From: CAIZGX01 sp964511555
Lineage (GTDB): Bacteria; Bacteroidota; Bacteroidia; Flavobacteriales_D; Sanyastnellaceae
Direction: 5' to 3'
Assembly (NCBI GenBank): GCA_964511555.1
Contig: CAZEFR010000005.1
Span: forward strand, 1-64,000
Length of the DNA stretch: 64,000 nucleotides
The notes under the pieces are model-generated. The model was not told the origin of the DNA. It made no database searches and saw nothing but the letters and a program-made list of their open reading frames with translations. The position numbers were made by a program, and so were the translations under genes. Shown here piece after piece: positions 22,826-29,787 of the stretch. The stretch's first letter is position 1; each line of letters begins with the position of its first letter.

Positions 22826-22927
22826 TTCCTACTTCATAATTCCTATTTTATAATTCCTACTGCGTAATTAAAAAAGTCGCAGACCCTCGTCCGAAGGACC
22901 TTCGCGATGAAATCGCCCTCGCAAAGC
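22782..22927 (+). repeat. Mini-hairpin string D (14-nt tandem repeat plus 13-17 nt hairpins)
   Basis: Starts inside higA. AAAACCTTCGGTTTT is followed by four exact-length 14-nt units (22812-22867) of TTCCTACTTCATAA type, that is, a 9-nt hairpin plus an ATTCC linker. After a short A-run come GTCGCAGAC, GTCC/GAA/GGAC, GCGAT/GAA/ATCGC and GC/AAA/GC, joined by CCTC or CTTC. Two of the 14-nt units carry a C-A mismatch that is a wobble pair on the other strand. The string leads directly into purine-rich repeat copy 3. Confidence 0.82.
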
Positions 22928-22929
22928 AT

Positions 22930-22965
22930 CTTCCCCTTTCTTAACTTTTCTTACCTCTCTCCCCC
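22930..22965 (-). repeat. Purine-rich dispersed repeat, copy 3 (before recQ)
   Basis: On the minus strand it reads GGTAAGAAAAGTTAAGAAAG and then GGGGAAGA, very close to copies 1 and 2. It is non-coding here and ends 4 bp before the candidate recQ promoter. Confidence 0.65.
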
Positions 22966-22969
22966 TTCG

Positions 22970-22977
22970 TACATTTG
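22970..22977 (+). promoter_or_regulatory. -7 element of recQ
   Basis: TACATTTG is a perfect TAnnTTTG, 10 bp before the ATG at 22988, which is the pre-gap copy of the recQ start. This supports that ATG as the true start. No clear -33 element. Confidence 0.5.
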
Positions 22978-22986
22978 CACCTAACC

Positions 22987-23041
22987 TATGGTAGCAAAAA
23001 CCCTCCACCTTCTTAAAAAATACTGGGGATACGATGCGTTT
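22987..23041 (+). other. Duplicated 55-nt contig end (recQ start, pre-gap copy)
   Basis: These 55 nt, starting TATGGTAGC and ending at GATGCGTTT, are identical to 23142-23196 on the other side of the N run. They are most simply the same genomic segment present at the ends of two contigs, not a real duplication. Confidence 0.85.
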
Positions 23042-23141
23042 NNNNNNNNNNNNNNNNNNNNNNNNNNNNNNNNNNNNNNNNNNNNNNNNNNNNNNNNNNN
23101 NNNNNNNNNNNNNNNNNNNNNNNNNNNNNNNNNNNNNNNNN
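23042..23141. other. Scaffold gap, 100 N
   Basis: Exactly 100 N, the usual placeholder for a gap of unknown size. Both flanks carry the same 55 nt, so the real gap is probably absent (an overlap of 55 nt). The recQ reading frame after the gap is complete from its ATG. Confidence 0.95.
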
Positions 23142-23142
23142 T

Positions 23143-25017
23143 ATGGTAGCAAAAACCCTCCACCTTCTTAAAAAATACTGGGGATACGATGCGTTTCGCG
23201 ATAAGCAAAGCGAAATCGTGAATGCTTCCGCATACGGAGAACATGTGTTTGCGCTGCTGCCAACAGGCGGAGGAAAAAGCATCTGCTTTCAAGTGCCTGC
23301 CTTGTGCCATAAAGGTTTGTGCATTGTCGTGACACCGCTTCTTGCACTCATGAAAGATCAGGTGGAAAGCCTCATTCAAAAAGAAATTCCAGCAACCTAT
23401 CTCTCTTCCGAATTAAATAATTTCGAGATTGAAAAAATTCTCGACGACTGCACCAATAGAAAATATAAATTCCTTTACGTCTCTCCGGAGCGTTTGGAAA
23501 ACGATAACTTCATTGCACGCATTCGCTACCTGAACATTTCCTTCGTAGCCATTGATGAGGCGCATTGCATTTCGCAATGGGGACACGACTTCCGCCCTGC
23601 ATACAGAGCCATACCAAACTTCTTGAAAGAACTGCGCGACCCCGTGGTTATGGCCGTTACCGCAACCGCCACTCCGCAAGTAGTCGCCGACATTGCCACA
23701 CTCGTCTTCAACAACGATTGCAAAATCATTCAGAAGAGTTTCGCTAGAAAAAACATTGCCTACAACGCACTCTTTTCGACACAAAAAGAAAACGACCTCG
23801 TTGATCGAATCGTTCACATGAAAGGAGCAGGTATTGTCTATTGCAATTCAAGAAAAAAAACAGAAGATCTTTCAGCGCTGCTGAATGAAAAAAATATTAA
23901 AGCCCTTCCCTATCACGCCGGTCTTGATCTTCACAAAAAAGATCTCGCCTTTCAAAAATGGAAGAACAACGATGTGCAGGTGATTGTGGCAACAAACGCC
24001 TTCGGCATGGGCATAGACAAACCCGATGTCCGCTTCGTGTTTCACTTCGACATTCCTTCTCAACCCGAGGCGTATTTTCAGGAAGTGGGAAGAGCCGGAC
24101 GCGACGAACAACCCGCACTCGGACTGGCACTTTGGAACGACAGCGATTTCGTTCAATTGAAAAAAAGCATTGCTATGCGCTATCCGCCAAAGGAAGACAT
24201 TGCAACGGTTTATCAAACGCTCGCCAACATTCATCGCATTGCCATTGGCTCGGGCATGAACGAACTCTTCGCCTTAAACCTCGATCAAATTGCTGAACGC
24301 AGTCAACTTCATGCGAACACCATTTCAGCTTCGTTGCTGTTACTCGAACGCGCTGGATACATTTCCATCTTAGCACGCGGACTGCACCGTTCGCGCGTTC
24401 GCGTCATTGCTTCGAAAGAAGAGTTGCGCAACTTCGTAGACCAGCATCCGAAGCATGAAGACTTTCTTCGCTCGCTCTTCCGCTTGTATGGAAGCATCTG
24501 GGATTTCGCTGTTCCCATTTCCGAATACCAACTGAGCGTCTTGAATGAACGCTCGAAAAACGAAGTACTCACTTCACTCAACGATCTTCATAAACTTCAG
24601 ATTCTTGAATACCTTCCGGCCAGTTCCACCTCGCAATACAGTTATGTAAAACAACGCGTCGCGACGAATGAAATTTCCATTCCGGAAACGATGTACGAAG
24701 AACGTCGCGATATCGATCTTGCGAAGTTGAACAGCATGCAACACTTGCTTTCAGAAGACCACTGTCGCGAACAATACATTCTGCGTTACTTCGGCGAAGA
24801 CACCGACGCATGCGGCAAGTGCGATCACTGTCAGCGCGAACGCGCTCTTCCCACTACAAAAGAAATTCTTCAAGCTTGCCTCACCGGAAAAACACTCGAC
24901 GAACTTTACGCGTGGCCGATTTCCTTCAACAAAGAAAAAACAATCGAACTCGTGCAAGAAGCCCTTGCCGAAGGATGGCTCATTCCAAAAGAAGGCAAGT
25001 ATTTCACGGCCAAGTAA
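23143..25017 (+). CDS. recQ: ATP-dependent DNA helicase RecQ
   Basis: A 624-residue RecQ 3'-5' helicase. Walker A PTGGGKS is at 40-46, DEAH at 138-141, and the aromatic-rich loop HCISQWGHDFRP at 141-152. The SF2 C-terminal motif VIVATNAFGMGIDKPDVRFVFHFDIP is followed by the QEVGRAGRDE arginine finger. The zinc-binding cysteines are in SEDHCREQYILRYFG and ACGKCDHC. Only about 60 residues follow (a winged-helix remnant), with no HRDC domain, as in shorter RecQ paralogues. The true 5' end is the same ATG in the pre-gap copy (22988); promoter at 22970. Acts in recombination and fork repair. Confidence 0.93.
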   Translation: MVAKTLHLLKKYWGYDAFRDKQSEIVNASAYGEHVFALLPTGGGKSICFQVPALCHKGLCIVVTPLLALMKDQVESLIQKEIPATYLSSELNNFEIEKILDDCTNRKYKFLYVSPERLENDNFIARIRYLNISFVAIDEAHCISQWGHDFRPAYRAIPNFLKELRDPVVMAVTATATPQVVADIATLVFNNDCKIIQKSFARKNIAYNALFSTQKENDLVDRIVHMKGAGIVYCNSRKKTEDLSALLNEKNIKALPYHAGLDLHKKDLAFQKWKNNDVQVIVATNAFGMGIDKPDVRFVFHFDIPSQPEAYFQEVGRAGRDEQPALGLALWNDSDFVQLKKSIAMRYPPKEDIATVYQTLANIHRIAIGSGMNELFALNLDQIAERSQLHANTISASLLLLERAGYISILARGLHRSRVRVIASKEELRNFVDQHPKHEDFLRSLFRLYGSIWDFAVPISEYQLSVLNERSKNEVLTSLNDLHKLQILEYLPASSTSQYSYVKQRVATNEISIPETMYEERRDIDLAKLNSMQHLLSEDHCREQYILRYFGEDTDACGKCDHCQRERALPTTKEILQACLTGKTLDELYAWPISFNKEKTIELVQEALAEGWLIPKEGKYFTAK

Positions 25018-25027
25018 GTTTTCGGAG

Positions 25028-25035
25028 TAGTTTTG
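25028..25035 (+). promoter_or_regulatory. -7 element of the rlmI-like gene (leaderless candidate)
   Basis: TAGTTTTG is a perfect TAnnTTTG and ends 4 bp before the ATG at 25040. Transcription should then start at or within a base or two of the A of the ATG. Confidence 0.5.
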
Positions 25036-25039
25036 CCAC

Positions 25040-26212
25040 ATGTTAGCAAAAATCTATTTAAAGCAAGGAAAAGAACAAAGCGCAAAACGCTTTCACCCTT
25101 GGATATTCTCTGGCGCTATTGAAGCCATTTCTGAATTGTTGAAGGAAGGTCAGTTGGTGGAAGTGTACACCCGCAAAAACGAAAAAATTGGTATTGGACA
25201 TTTCTCTGAAGGCAGCATTGCCGTGCGCATGTTTTCATTCGGCGAAGAAATGTATTCGACAGATATTTGGCATTCGAAAATTAAACACGCGTACGATCTT
25301 CGCAAGAAGGTGATGGTGAATACCGAAAGTACCACGCTGTATCGTTTGATTAACGCGGAAGGCGACGGTTTCCCCGGACTTATTGTAGACGTATACGGCG
25401 AAACAGCGGTGCTTCAGTTTCATGGCGCAGGTATGTACCAGCACAGAAGCGAAATTGCGAACGCGCTGAAGATGGTTATGGGCGATAGTTTGAAAGCCAT
25501 CTACGACAAGAGCGGAGAAAAAATTAAAGGCGTTCCGAATGCACAAAACGAATATGTGTTTGGTGAAAAAGGAAACGACATTGCACTTGAGCACGGCATT
25601 CAATTTCAAATCGATTGGGAAAAAGGACAGAAGACAGGTTTCTTCATTGACCAACGTGAAAACAGAAAACTACTTGGTGAATTAAGCCAAGGAAAAAAAG
25701 TATTGAATACGTTTTGCTACAGCGGCGGATTCTCTTTGTATGCTTTGAAAAACGGAGCGAACCTCGTTCACAGTTTAGATAGCAGTGCTTCTGCATTGGC
25801 TTTGGTAGAGAACAACATTCAATTGAATAACCTCGACACTGCCAAGCACAAGTTAATTCAAGCAGATGCGGTTGAATACATGAAGAACATTGAGGAAGAT
25901 TACGACATTATTGTTTTAGATCCTCCCGCCTTCGCGAAACACTTAAGCGCGAAACACAAAGCCATTCAAGGATACAGAAGAATTAACGAAGCGGCTTTGC
26001 GTCAGATTAAGCCCGGCGGAATTCTCTTCACCTTCTCTTGCTCACAGGTCATTGACAAGCAACAATTCACTTCCATTCTTTTGGCTTCTGCTATTTCAGT
26101 TGGAAGAACGGTGAAGATATTGCATCAGTTGCACCAAGGGGCAGACCATCCGATTAGCATCTTCCATCCGGAAGGAGAATATTTGAAAGGTTTGGTTTTA
26201 GAAGTTATTTAG
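25040..26212 (+). CDS. rlmI: Class I SAM-dependent rRNA methyltransferase, RlmI family
   Basis: A 390-residue protein of normal RlmI length (E. coli RlmI makes m5C1962 in 23S rRNA). An N-terminal PUA-like domain (about 1-75, KRFHPWIFSGAI) is followed by a linker domain with NAEGDGFPGLIVDVYG. The Rossmann methyltransferase part has EKGQKTGFFIDQRENR, VLNTFCYSGGFSLYAL (SAM loop), the catalytic-loop DPPAFAK, and FTFSCS with the Cys used by m5C enzymes. The substrate is inferred from the family. ATG at 25040; the gap after recQ is 22 bp and contains its own -7 element. Confidence 0.87.
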   Translation: MLAKIYLKQGKEQSAKRFHPWIFSGAIEAISELLKEGQLVEVYTRKNEKIGIGHFSEGSIAVRMFSFGEEMYSTDIWHSKIKHAYDLRKKVMVNTESTTLYRLINAEGDGFPGLIVDVYGETAVLQFHGAGMYQHRSEIANALKMVMGDSLKAIYDKSGEKIKGVPNAQNEYVFGEKGNDIALEHGIQFQIDWEKGQKTGFFIDQRENRKLLGELSQGKKVLNTFCYSGGFSLYALKNGANLVHSLDSSASALALVENNIQLNNLDTAKHKLIQADAVEYMKNIEEDYDIIVLDPPAFAKHLSAKHKAIQGYRRINEAALRQIKPGGILFTFSCSQVIDKQQFTSILLASAISVGRTVKILHQLHQGADHPISIFHPEGEYLKGLVLEVI

Positions 26213-26225
26213 TATTTTAGACTTT

Positions 26226-26699
26226 ATGAAAAAGCTATTCTTCTTCGCACTTTTTATTTCGGTTGGAATGAATGCATTCGCGCAAACCGATCTTCTTCCT
26301 CATTTATTGAAACTTCAAGGCAACTGGGTTGGACTTACCGGTAGAGAAGAATGGACGAAGGTGGAAGATGATATGGTTATTGAAGGTATTTCCTTTTACA
26401 ACGTGAATTTCGAAGAATACGGAACCAACGAGCTACCGAACGAACATTCGGTAATAGTATACGATAATGACCATTGGGTGTACATTGCTACTCCGCTAGA
26501 AGCCGACAAAAGCACCATTTTCGTTTGCACGAAAGCGTCTTCTACGGAATGGATTTTCGAAAATCCACAGCACGACTTTCCGAAACGAATCATTTATCGT
26601 TTCCTTTCAGAAGAACAATTGGAAACGACTATCGACGCGGGCCTCGGTTGCGATCCGAAGGACGTGAAGACCTGGAAGTATTGGAAGAAGAAGATCTAG
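26226..26699 (+). CDS. Secreted DUF6265-like protein
   Basis: A 157-residue protein with a signal peptide (MKKLFFFALFISVGMNAFAQ). The mature part has LKLQGNWVG near the start and FENPQHDFPKRIIYRF at about 117-132, the core pattern of DUF6265-type lipocalin-like proteins. Function is unknown. It starts 13 bp after rlmI and may share its transcript. The last 71 bp overlap, on the opposite strand, the 3' end of the S1-domain gene. Confidence 0.7.
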   Translation: MKKLFFFALFISVGMNAFAQTDLLPHLLKLQGNWVGLTGREEWTKVEDDMVIEGISFYNVNFEEYGTNELPNEHSVIVYDNDHWVYIATPLEADKSTIFVCTKASSTEWIFENPQHDFPKRIIYRFLSEEQLETTIDAGLGCDPKDVKTWKYWKKKI

Positions 26700-27819
26700 A
26701 CTTCTTAGAAGTGTAAGGAACCTTACCGTTTGCATTTGTCCCAGGCTCACTTCCTTTATCTTCCCATTTCTTAACTTCTCTTACCCCTTCTTCCCCTCTC
26801 TTATATTCCTCTCTTCCCCCCTCTTCCCCTCTCTTATCTTCTCTGTACCCTTTGCTCTCTTGATTCCCGAAAGAATCTCCAATGCGTCTATTCGGAACAG
26901 GTAATTTCTTCGCGGTGTATGGCTTGCGCACATCGTCGGTTGGCTTGTCTTTCCAATTTTCAATGTCGCGTGGTGTTGGCTTTTGACCGTCGGTCAACAA
27001 CTTCACACCGAACTTCATTAAGTCTACCTTCTCTTGCTTGTATAACAATCCCGCAGCTTTCTTAAAGGTCTTCTTCGACATGCGAAGACGGATTTTAATT
27101 TCATCCGGATCACTATCGTCGTTCAAACGAATGTAACCGCCGTTGTTTTCCAAGAACTCGAGCAAACGTGCAGCAGCATCTTCAATCAGATCTACTCCTT
27201 CCTTCTGCATGCTTACTACCACATCTTTCCCTTCAATCTTGCGCACGTATCCTTTCACTTTATCGCCTTCAGAAACGCGACTCATGATTTCTTGTTGGAA
27301 GATGATGCCCTGGTATTTTCCATTTACAATCACCTTTCTTCCCACTTCCAATTTCTCGAAAATGGTCATTTCAATTTCATCACCACGCTTGAAGTCTGGA
27401 ACTTCTTTCAAGTGATTGAAAATTTTCGTTGTTCCGAAAAGTCTATGGTTCGCAGAATCGTAACAAAGCATGATTAGCGCTTTGCGATTCGTGAGTAATT
27501 CTTGCCTTTGCTCTCTCTTAGGAATTAAAACATCGCGCCCCACACCGATATTGATGAACGCACCTAAATCGTTTGAATTTAGAATGGTAAACATTCCCAT
27601 TTCGCCTACCTGAATTTCAGGAATGCGGGTTGTTGCTTCTAGTTCTTTTCTGTCGTTGAAGTAGCTGAAAATTTTCAGCGTTTGTCCCAATACAACACCT
27701 TTTGTATCAATTTTATTTAATGGAATTTCTTCGTGGTCGTTTCCAACAAAAACTCCTTCTTCACTGATTGAAGTGACCATTAACTCTTGAATGGCGCCCG
27801 GACGCAAATAATCTGTCAT
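26629..27819 (-). CDS. CvfB-like S1 RNA-binding protein with repeat-coded insert
   Basis: Start taken at the ATG 27819 (MTDYLRPGAIQELMV), because the 11 residues added by the next upstream ATG do not resemble the family; this gives 396 residues. Tandem S1-like OB folds cover about 5-215 (MGMFTILNSNDLGAFINIGVGRDVLIPKRE is the clearest), followed by a winged-helix region (DPDEIKIRLRMSKKTFKKAAGLLYK), the CvfB plan. The tail has a charged insert (REDKRGEEGGREEYKRGEEG), coded by the purine-rich repeat, then a Ser/Arg-rich end. CvfB-type proteins bind RNA and affect expression of virulence factors in Staphylococcus; the role here is unknown. Confidence 0.83.
   Translation of the reverse strand: MTDYLRPGAIQELMVTSISEEGVFVGNDHEEIPLNKIDTKGVVLGQTLKIFSYFNDRKELEATTRIPEIQVGEMGMFTILNSNDLGAFINIGVGRDVLIPKREQRQELLTNRKALIMLCYDSANHRLFGTTKIFNHLKEVPDFKRGDEIEMTIFEKLEVGRKVIVNGKYQGIIFQQEIMSRVSEGDKVKGYVRKIEGKDVVVSMQKEGVDLIEDAAARLLEFLENNGGYIRLNDDSDPDEIKIRLRMSKKTFKKAAGLLYKQEKVDLMKFGVKLLTDGQKPTPRDIENWKDKPTDDVRKPYTAKKLPVPNRRIGDSFGNQESKGYREDKRGEEGGREEYKRGEEGVREVKKWEDKGSEPGTNANGKVPYTSKKSRSSSSNTSRSSRPSDRNRGPRR
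26761..26846 (-). repeat. Purine-rich dispersed repeat, copy 4 (inside the S1-domain gene)
   Basis: On the minus strand it reads as repeated GAGAGGGGAAGA units with AAGTTAAGAAA near its end. It is in frame in the S1-domain gene and codes a Glu/Lys/Arg/Gly stretch, as in dapB. Confidence 0.7.
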
Positions 27820-27894
27820 AATGCAAAGTAAGTTCAGAACGGCTGAATTCAAGGTGTTTTCGCCATTTAGTTTTCAGACTTCGCTTGTTCGTGT

Positions 27895-27902
27895 TACATT
27901 TG
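27895..27902 (+). promoter_or_regulatory. -7 element of the secreted protein gene at 27921
   Basis: TACATTTG, a perfect TAnnTTTG, lies 18 bp before the ATG at 27921. Confidence 0.5.
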
Positions 27903-27920
27903 ATGCACTAACCTCAAACC

Positions 27921-29558
27921 ATGAAATCGTTTTTATTCGCCACTTCATTTGTATTATTCGCTGTATTGAATAGCCAAGCGCAATGCGCTGCTGGAGAGAC
28001 CGCTGTGACTTTTGTAATGAACACAGATGCCTGGGCCTACGAAAATTATTGGCAATTAAACCTAGCCGGAACAGGATGCACGGATACGCCTATTGCGGAA
28101 GGGGCTAACTTGAATGTGGGTTGTGCGGGCACTGAATCGGAAAACAGCTTAAATGGATACGCCAACGACGTTGTTGTGACTGAAGGTCCTTTTTGCCTGA
28201 CTGATAACACCGCTTACGAATTAATCTTTGTTGACTCCTATGGAGACGGCGGCTTGGTGATTGAAGTTTTTGAAAACGGAGCGCTTACACATGTGTATAG
28301 TGGCAGCGGCGATGGTAACACTTGGACATTCACGATTGGTTTAAGTACGGCTCCTACTTATGACAGTCCATGCAGCGCAGTGGAAATTACAGCCGACGGC
28401 CCGTCATTATTATTGAACAATACCGATGCTATGGCAGGGTTTGGTGAAATTGCTCCGCCAGGCATAGACTGCGGAGTTTACGGTTTTTGGTGTGAAGGAA
28501 ATTCGACTAATTCTATTTGGGCAAAGTTCATTCCGACAACGAGTGCAACTTCATTCGAAGTCTCGACTTGTAATCCGGGAACCTCAACTGACACACAGGT
28601 TGCGATTTACAAAGTAACCGACTGTTCAAACTTCGAGACGTACGAATTGATTAGTTCGAATGATGACATGATTGGCGGATGTTCTGTCGGGGAGCTTTAC
28701 GCTTCTCAAACATACACCTCTTGCTTAGAATCAGGACAATTGTATTTGATTCAAATTGACGGTTGGGAAGGATCTGTTGGTGATATTGAATTGTCTGTCC
28801 ACACCTATGGCAGCTCTATTTCTTGGGACGCTTTGGTTGATGGGATTTCTTGTCCCTTGGACAAAGGGGAAAACGGAGACGGAAGCGTTTATCCATATAG
28901 CGTAGGCGCTGGGGCAAACTTCACTTCGGTTTGGACAGGCCCATTCGGTTACACTTCCAACAGTCAATATTTACAAAACGTTGATCCAGGCACATATACT
29001 CTTACTGCAACAACAGGTTGTGGAGAAGTTCATACTGAAACGTTCGACATACTTCAACCTGAACCCTTAATGGTTACTACAGACATTATACTTCCGAGCT
29101 GTGTTGTAAACAACGACGCCACAATTAATGTGAATGTTGCAGGAGCAACTGCGCCCTACGACTTTGCATGGAACGATGCGTCGGGCACACCTATTGGCAA
29201 CCAAAATCCACTTACCGGAATTGGAATTGGAACCTACAATATGGTTATCACCGATGACAACGGCTGTATCTATCCCTATTCATTCAGCATATCTGATTGT
29301 GTAGGCATTGAAGAAATGGAATTGGCTTCTATAAATGTTTTTCCAAATCCTTCTAACGGATCATTCACCATCAATCACAACCTATTGAAAAACGCATCAT
29401 GGAGTTTGTATGACATCTCCGGAAAATTACTTCATTCGGAAAGAATTGCATCAGGAAGTACATCAACCTTGGTGAATGCAACTGTTCCTGCTGGCGTTTA
29501 TTCTTTGCGCATCATTGCTGAAGATATGCAGCTTCAGAAGAGTGTTGTTGTTGAATAA
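27921..29558 (+). CDS. Large secreted protein with T9SS type A sorting domain
   Basis: A 545-residue secreted protein with signal peptide MKSFLFATSFVLFAVLNSQAQ. Residues 22-150 resemble secreted domains with YELIFVDSYGDGG. The middle (about 155-300) is a PPC-like beta-sandwich (SIWAKFIPTTSATSFEVSTCNPGTSTDTQVAIYKVTDC). Then come SprB-like units (GTYTLTATTGCGEVHTETF) and a sorting domain (INVFPNPSNGSFTINHN...PAGVYSLRIIAED). Cysteine-rich for a bacterial protein, which fits disulfides outside the cell. Function is unknown; likely surface adhesion or matrix. Confidence 0.85.
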   Translation: MKSFLFATSFVLFAVLNSQAQCAAGETAVTFVMNTDAWAYENYWQLNLAGTGCTDTPIAEGANLNVGCAGTESENSLNGYANDVVVTEGPFCLTDNTAYELIFVDSYGDGGLVIEVFENGALTHVYSGSGDGNTWTFTIGLSTAPTYDSPCSAVEITADGPSLLLNNTDAMAGFGEIAPPGIDCGVYGFWCEGNSTNSIWAKFIPTTSATSFEVSTCNPGTSTDTQVAIYKVTDCSNFETYELISSNDDMIGGCSVGELYASQTYTSCLESGQLYLIQIDGWEGSVGDIELSVHTYGSSISWDALVDGISCPLDKGENGDGSVYPYSVGAGANFTSVWTGPFGYTSNSQYLQNVDPGTYTLTATTGCGEVHTETFDILQPEPLMVTTDIILPSCVVNNDATINVNVAGATAPYDFAWNDASGTPIGNQNPLTGIGIGTYNMVITDDNGCIYPYSFSISDCVGIEEMELASINVFPNPSNGSFTINHNLLKNASWSLYDISGKLLHSERIASGSTSTLVNATVPAGVYSLRIIAEDMQLQKSVVVE

Positions 29559-29610
29559 AATCCAATATTGACGAAGTGAATTTTTATAAAAAAAAATTTA
29601 ATTTAGCAAC

Positions 29611-29751
29611 ATGAAACTTGTTACACTCGAGGAAACTTTAGATAGATATATCGGAATCCATTCAACTGAGAAAAGAAAAAAGTTTGAACAAGAATTAATC
29701 CTTGACTTGTCAGACAATAATTCTACCGACTCGAATAAAGAAGAAAATTAA
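29611..29751 (+). pseudogene. Short frame resembling the N-terminus of an Xre-type antitoxin
   Basis: A 46-codon frame beginning MKLVTLEETLDRYIGIHSTE and ending NSTDSNKEEN. The pattern ETLDRYIG...TEKRKKFEQELILDL is like the first 35 residues of XRE-domain antitoxins that follow RelE-like toxins, which normally continue into a helix-turn-helix. No HTH and no toxin gene are present, so this is either a remnant or an independent small protein. An A-rich tract precedes the ATG. Confidence 0.4.
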
Positions 29752-29787
29752 ATCGAGAGCAACTCGAAATTTAATTCTCTATATCTA

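Noticed and set aside
21751..22927. CRISPR-like array, given the regular 13-14 nt periodic repeats
   Set aside because: Units are far shorter than CRISPR repeats and spacers, have no unique spacers, and no cas genes are near. They are chains of inverted repeats.
22987..23196. A genuine tandem duplication of the recQ start
   Set aside because: The copies are identical over 55 nt and are separated only by a 100-N placeholder; a contig-end overlap explains this better.
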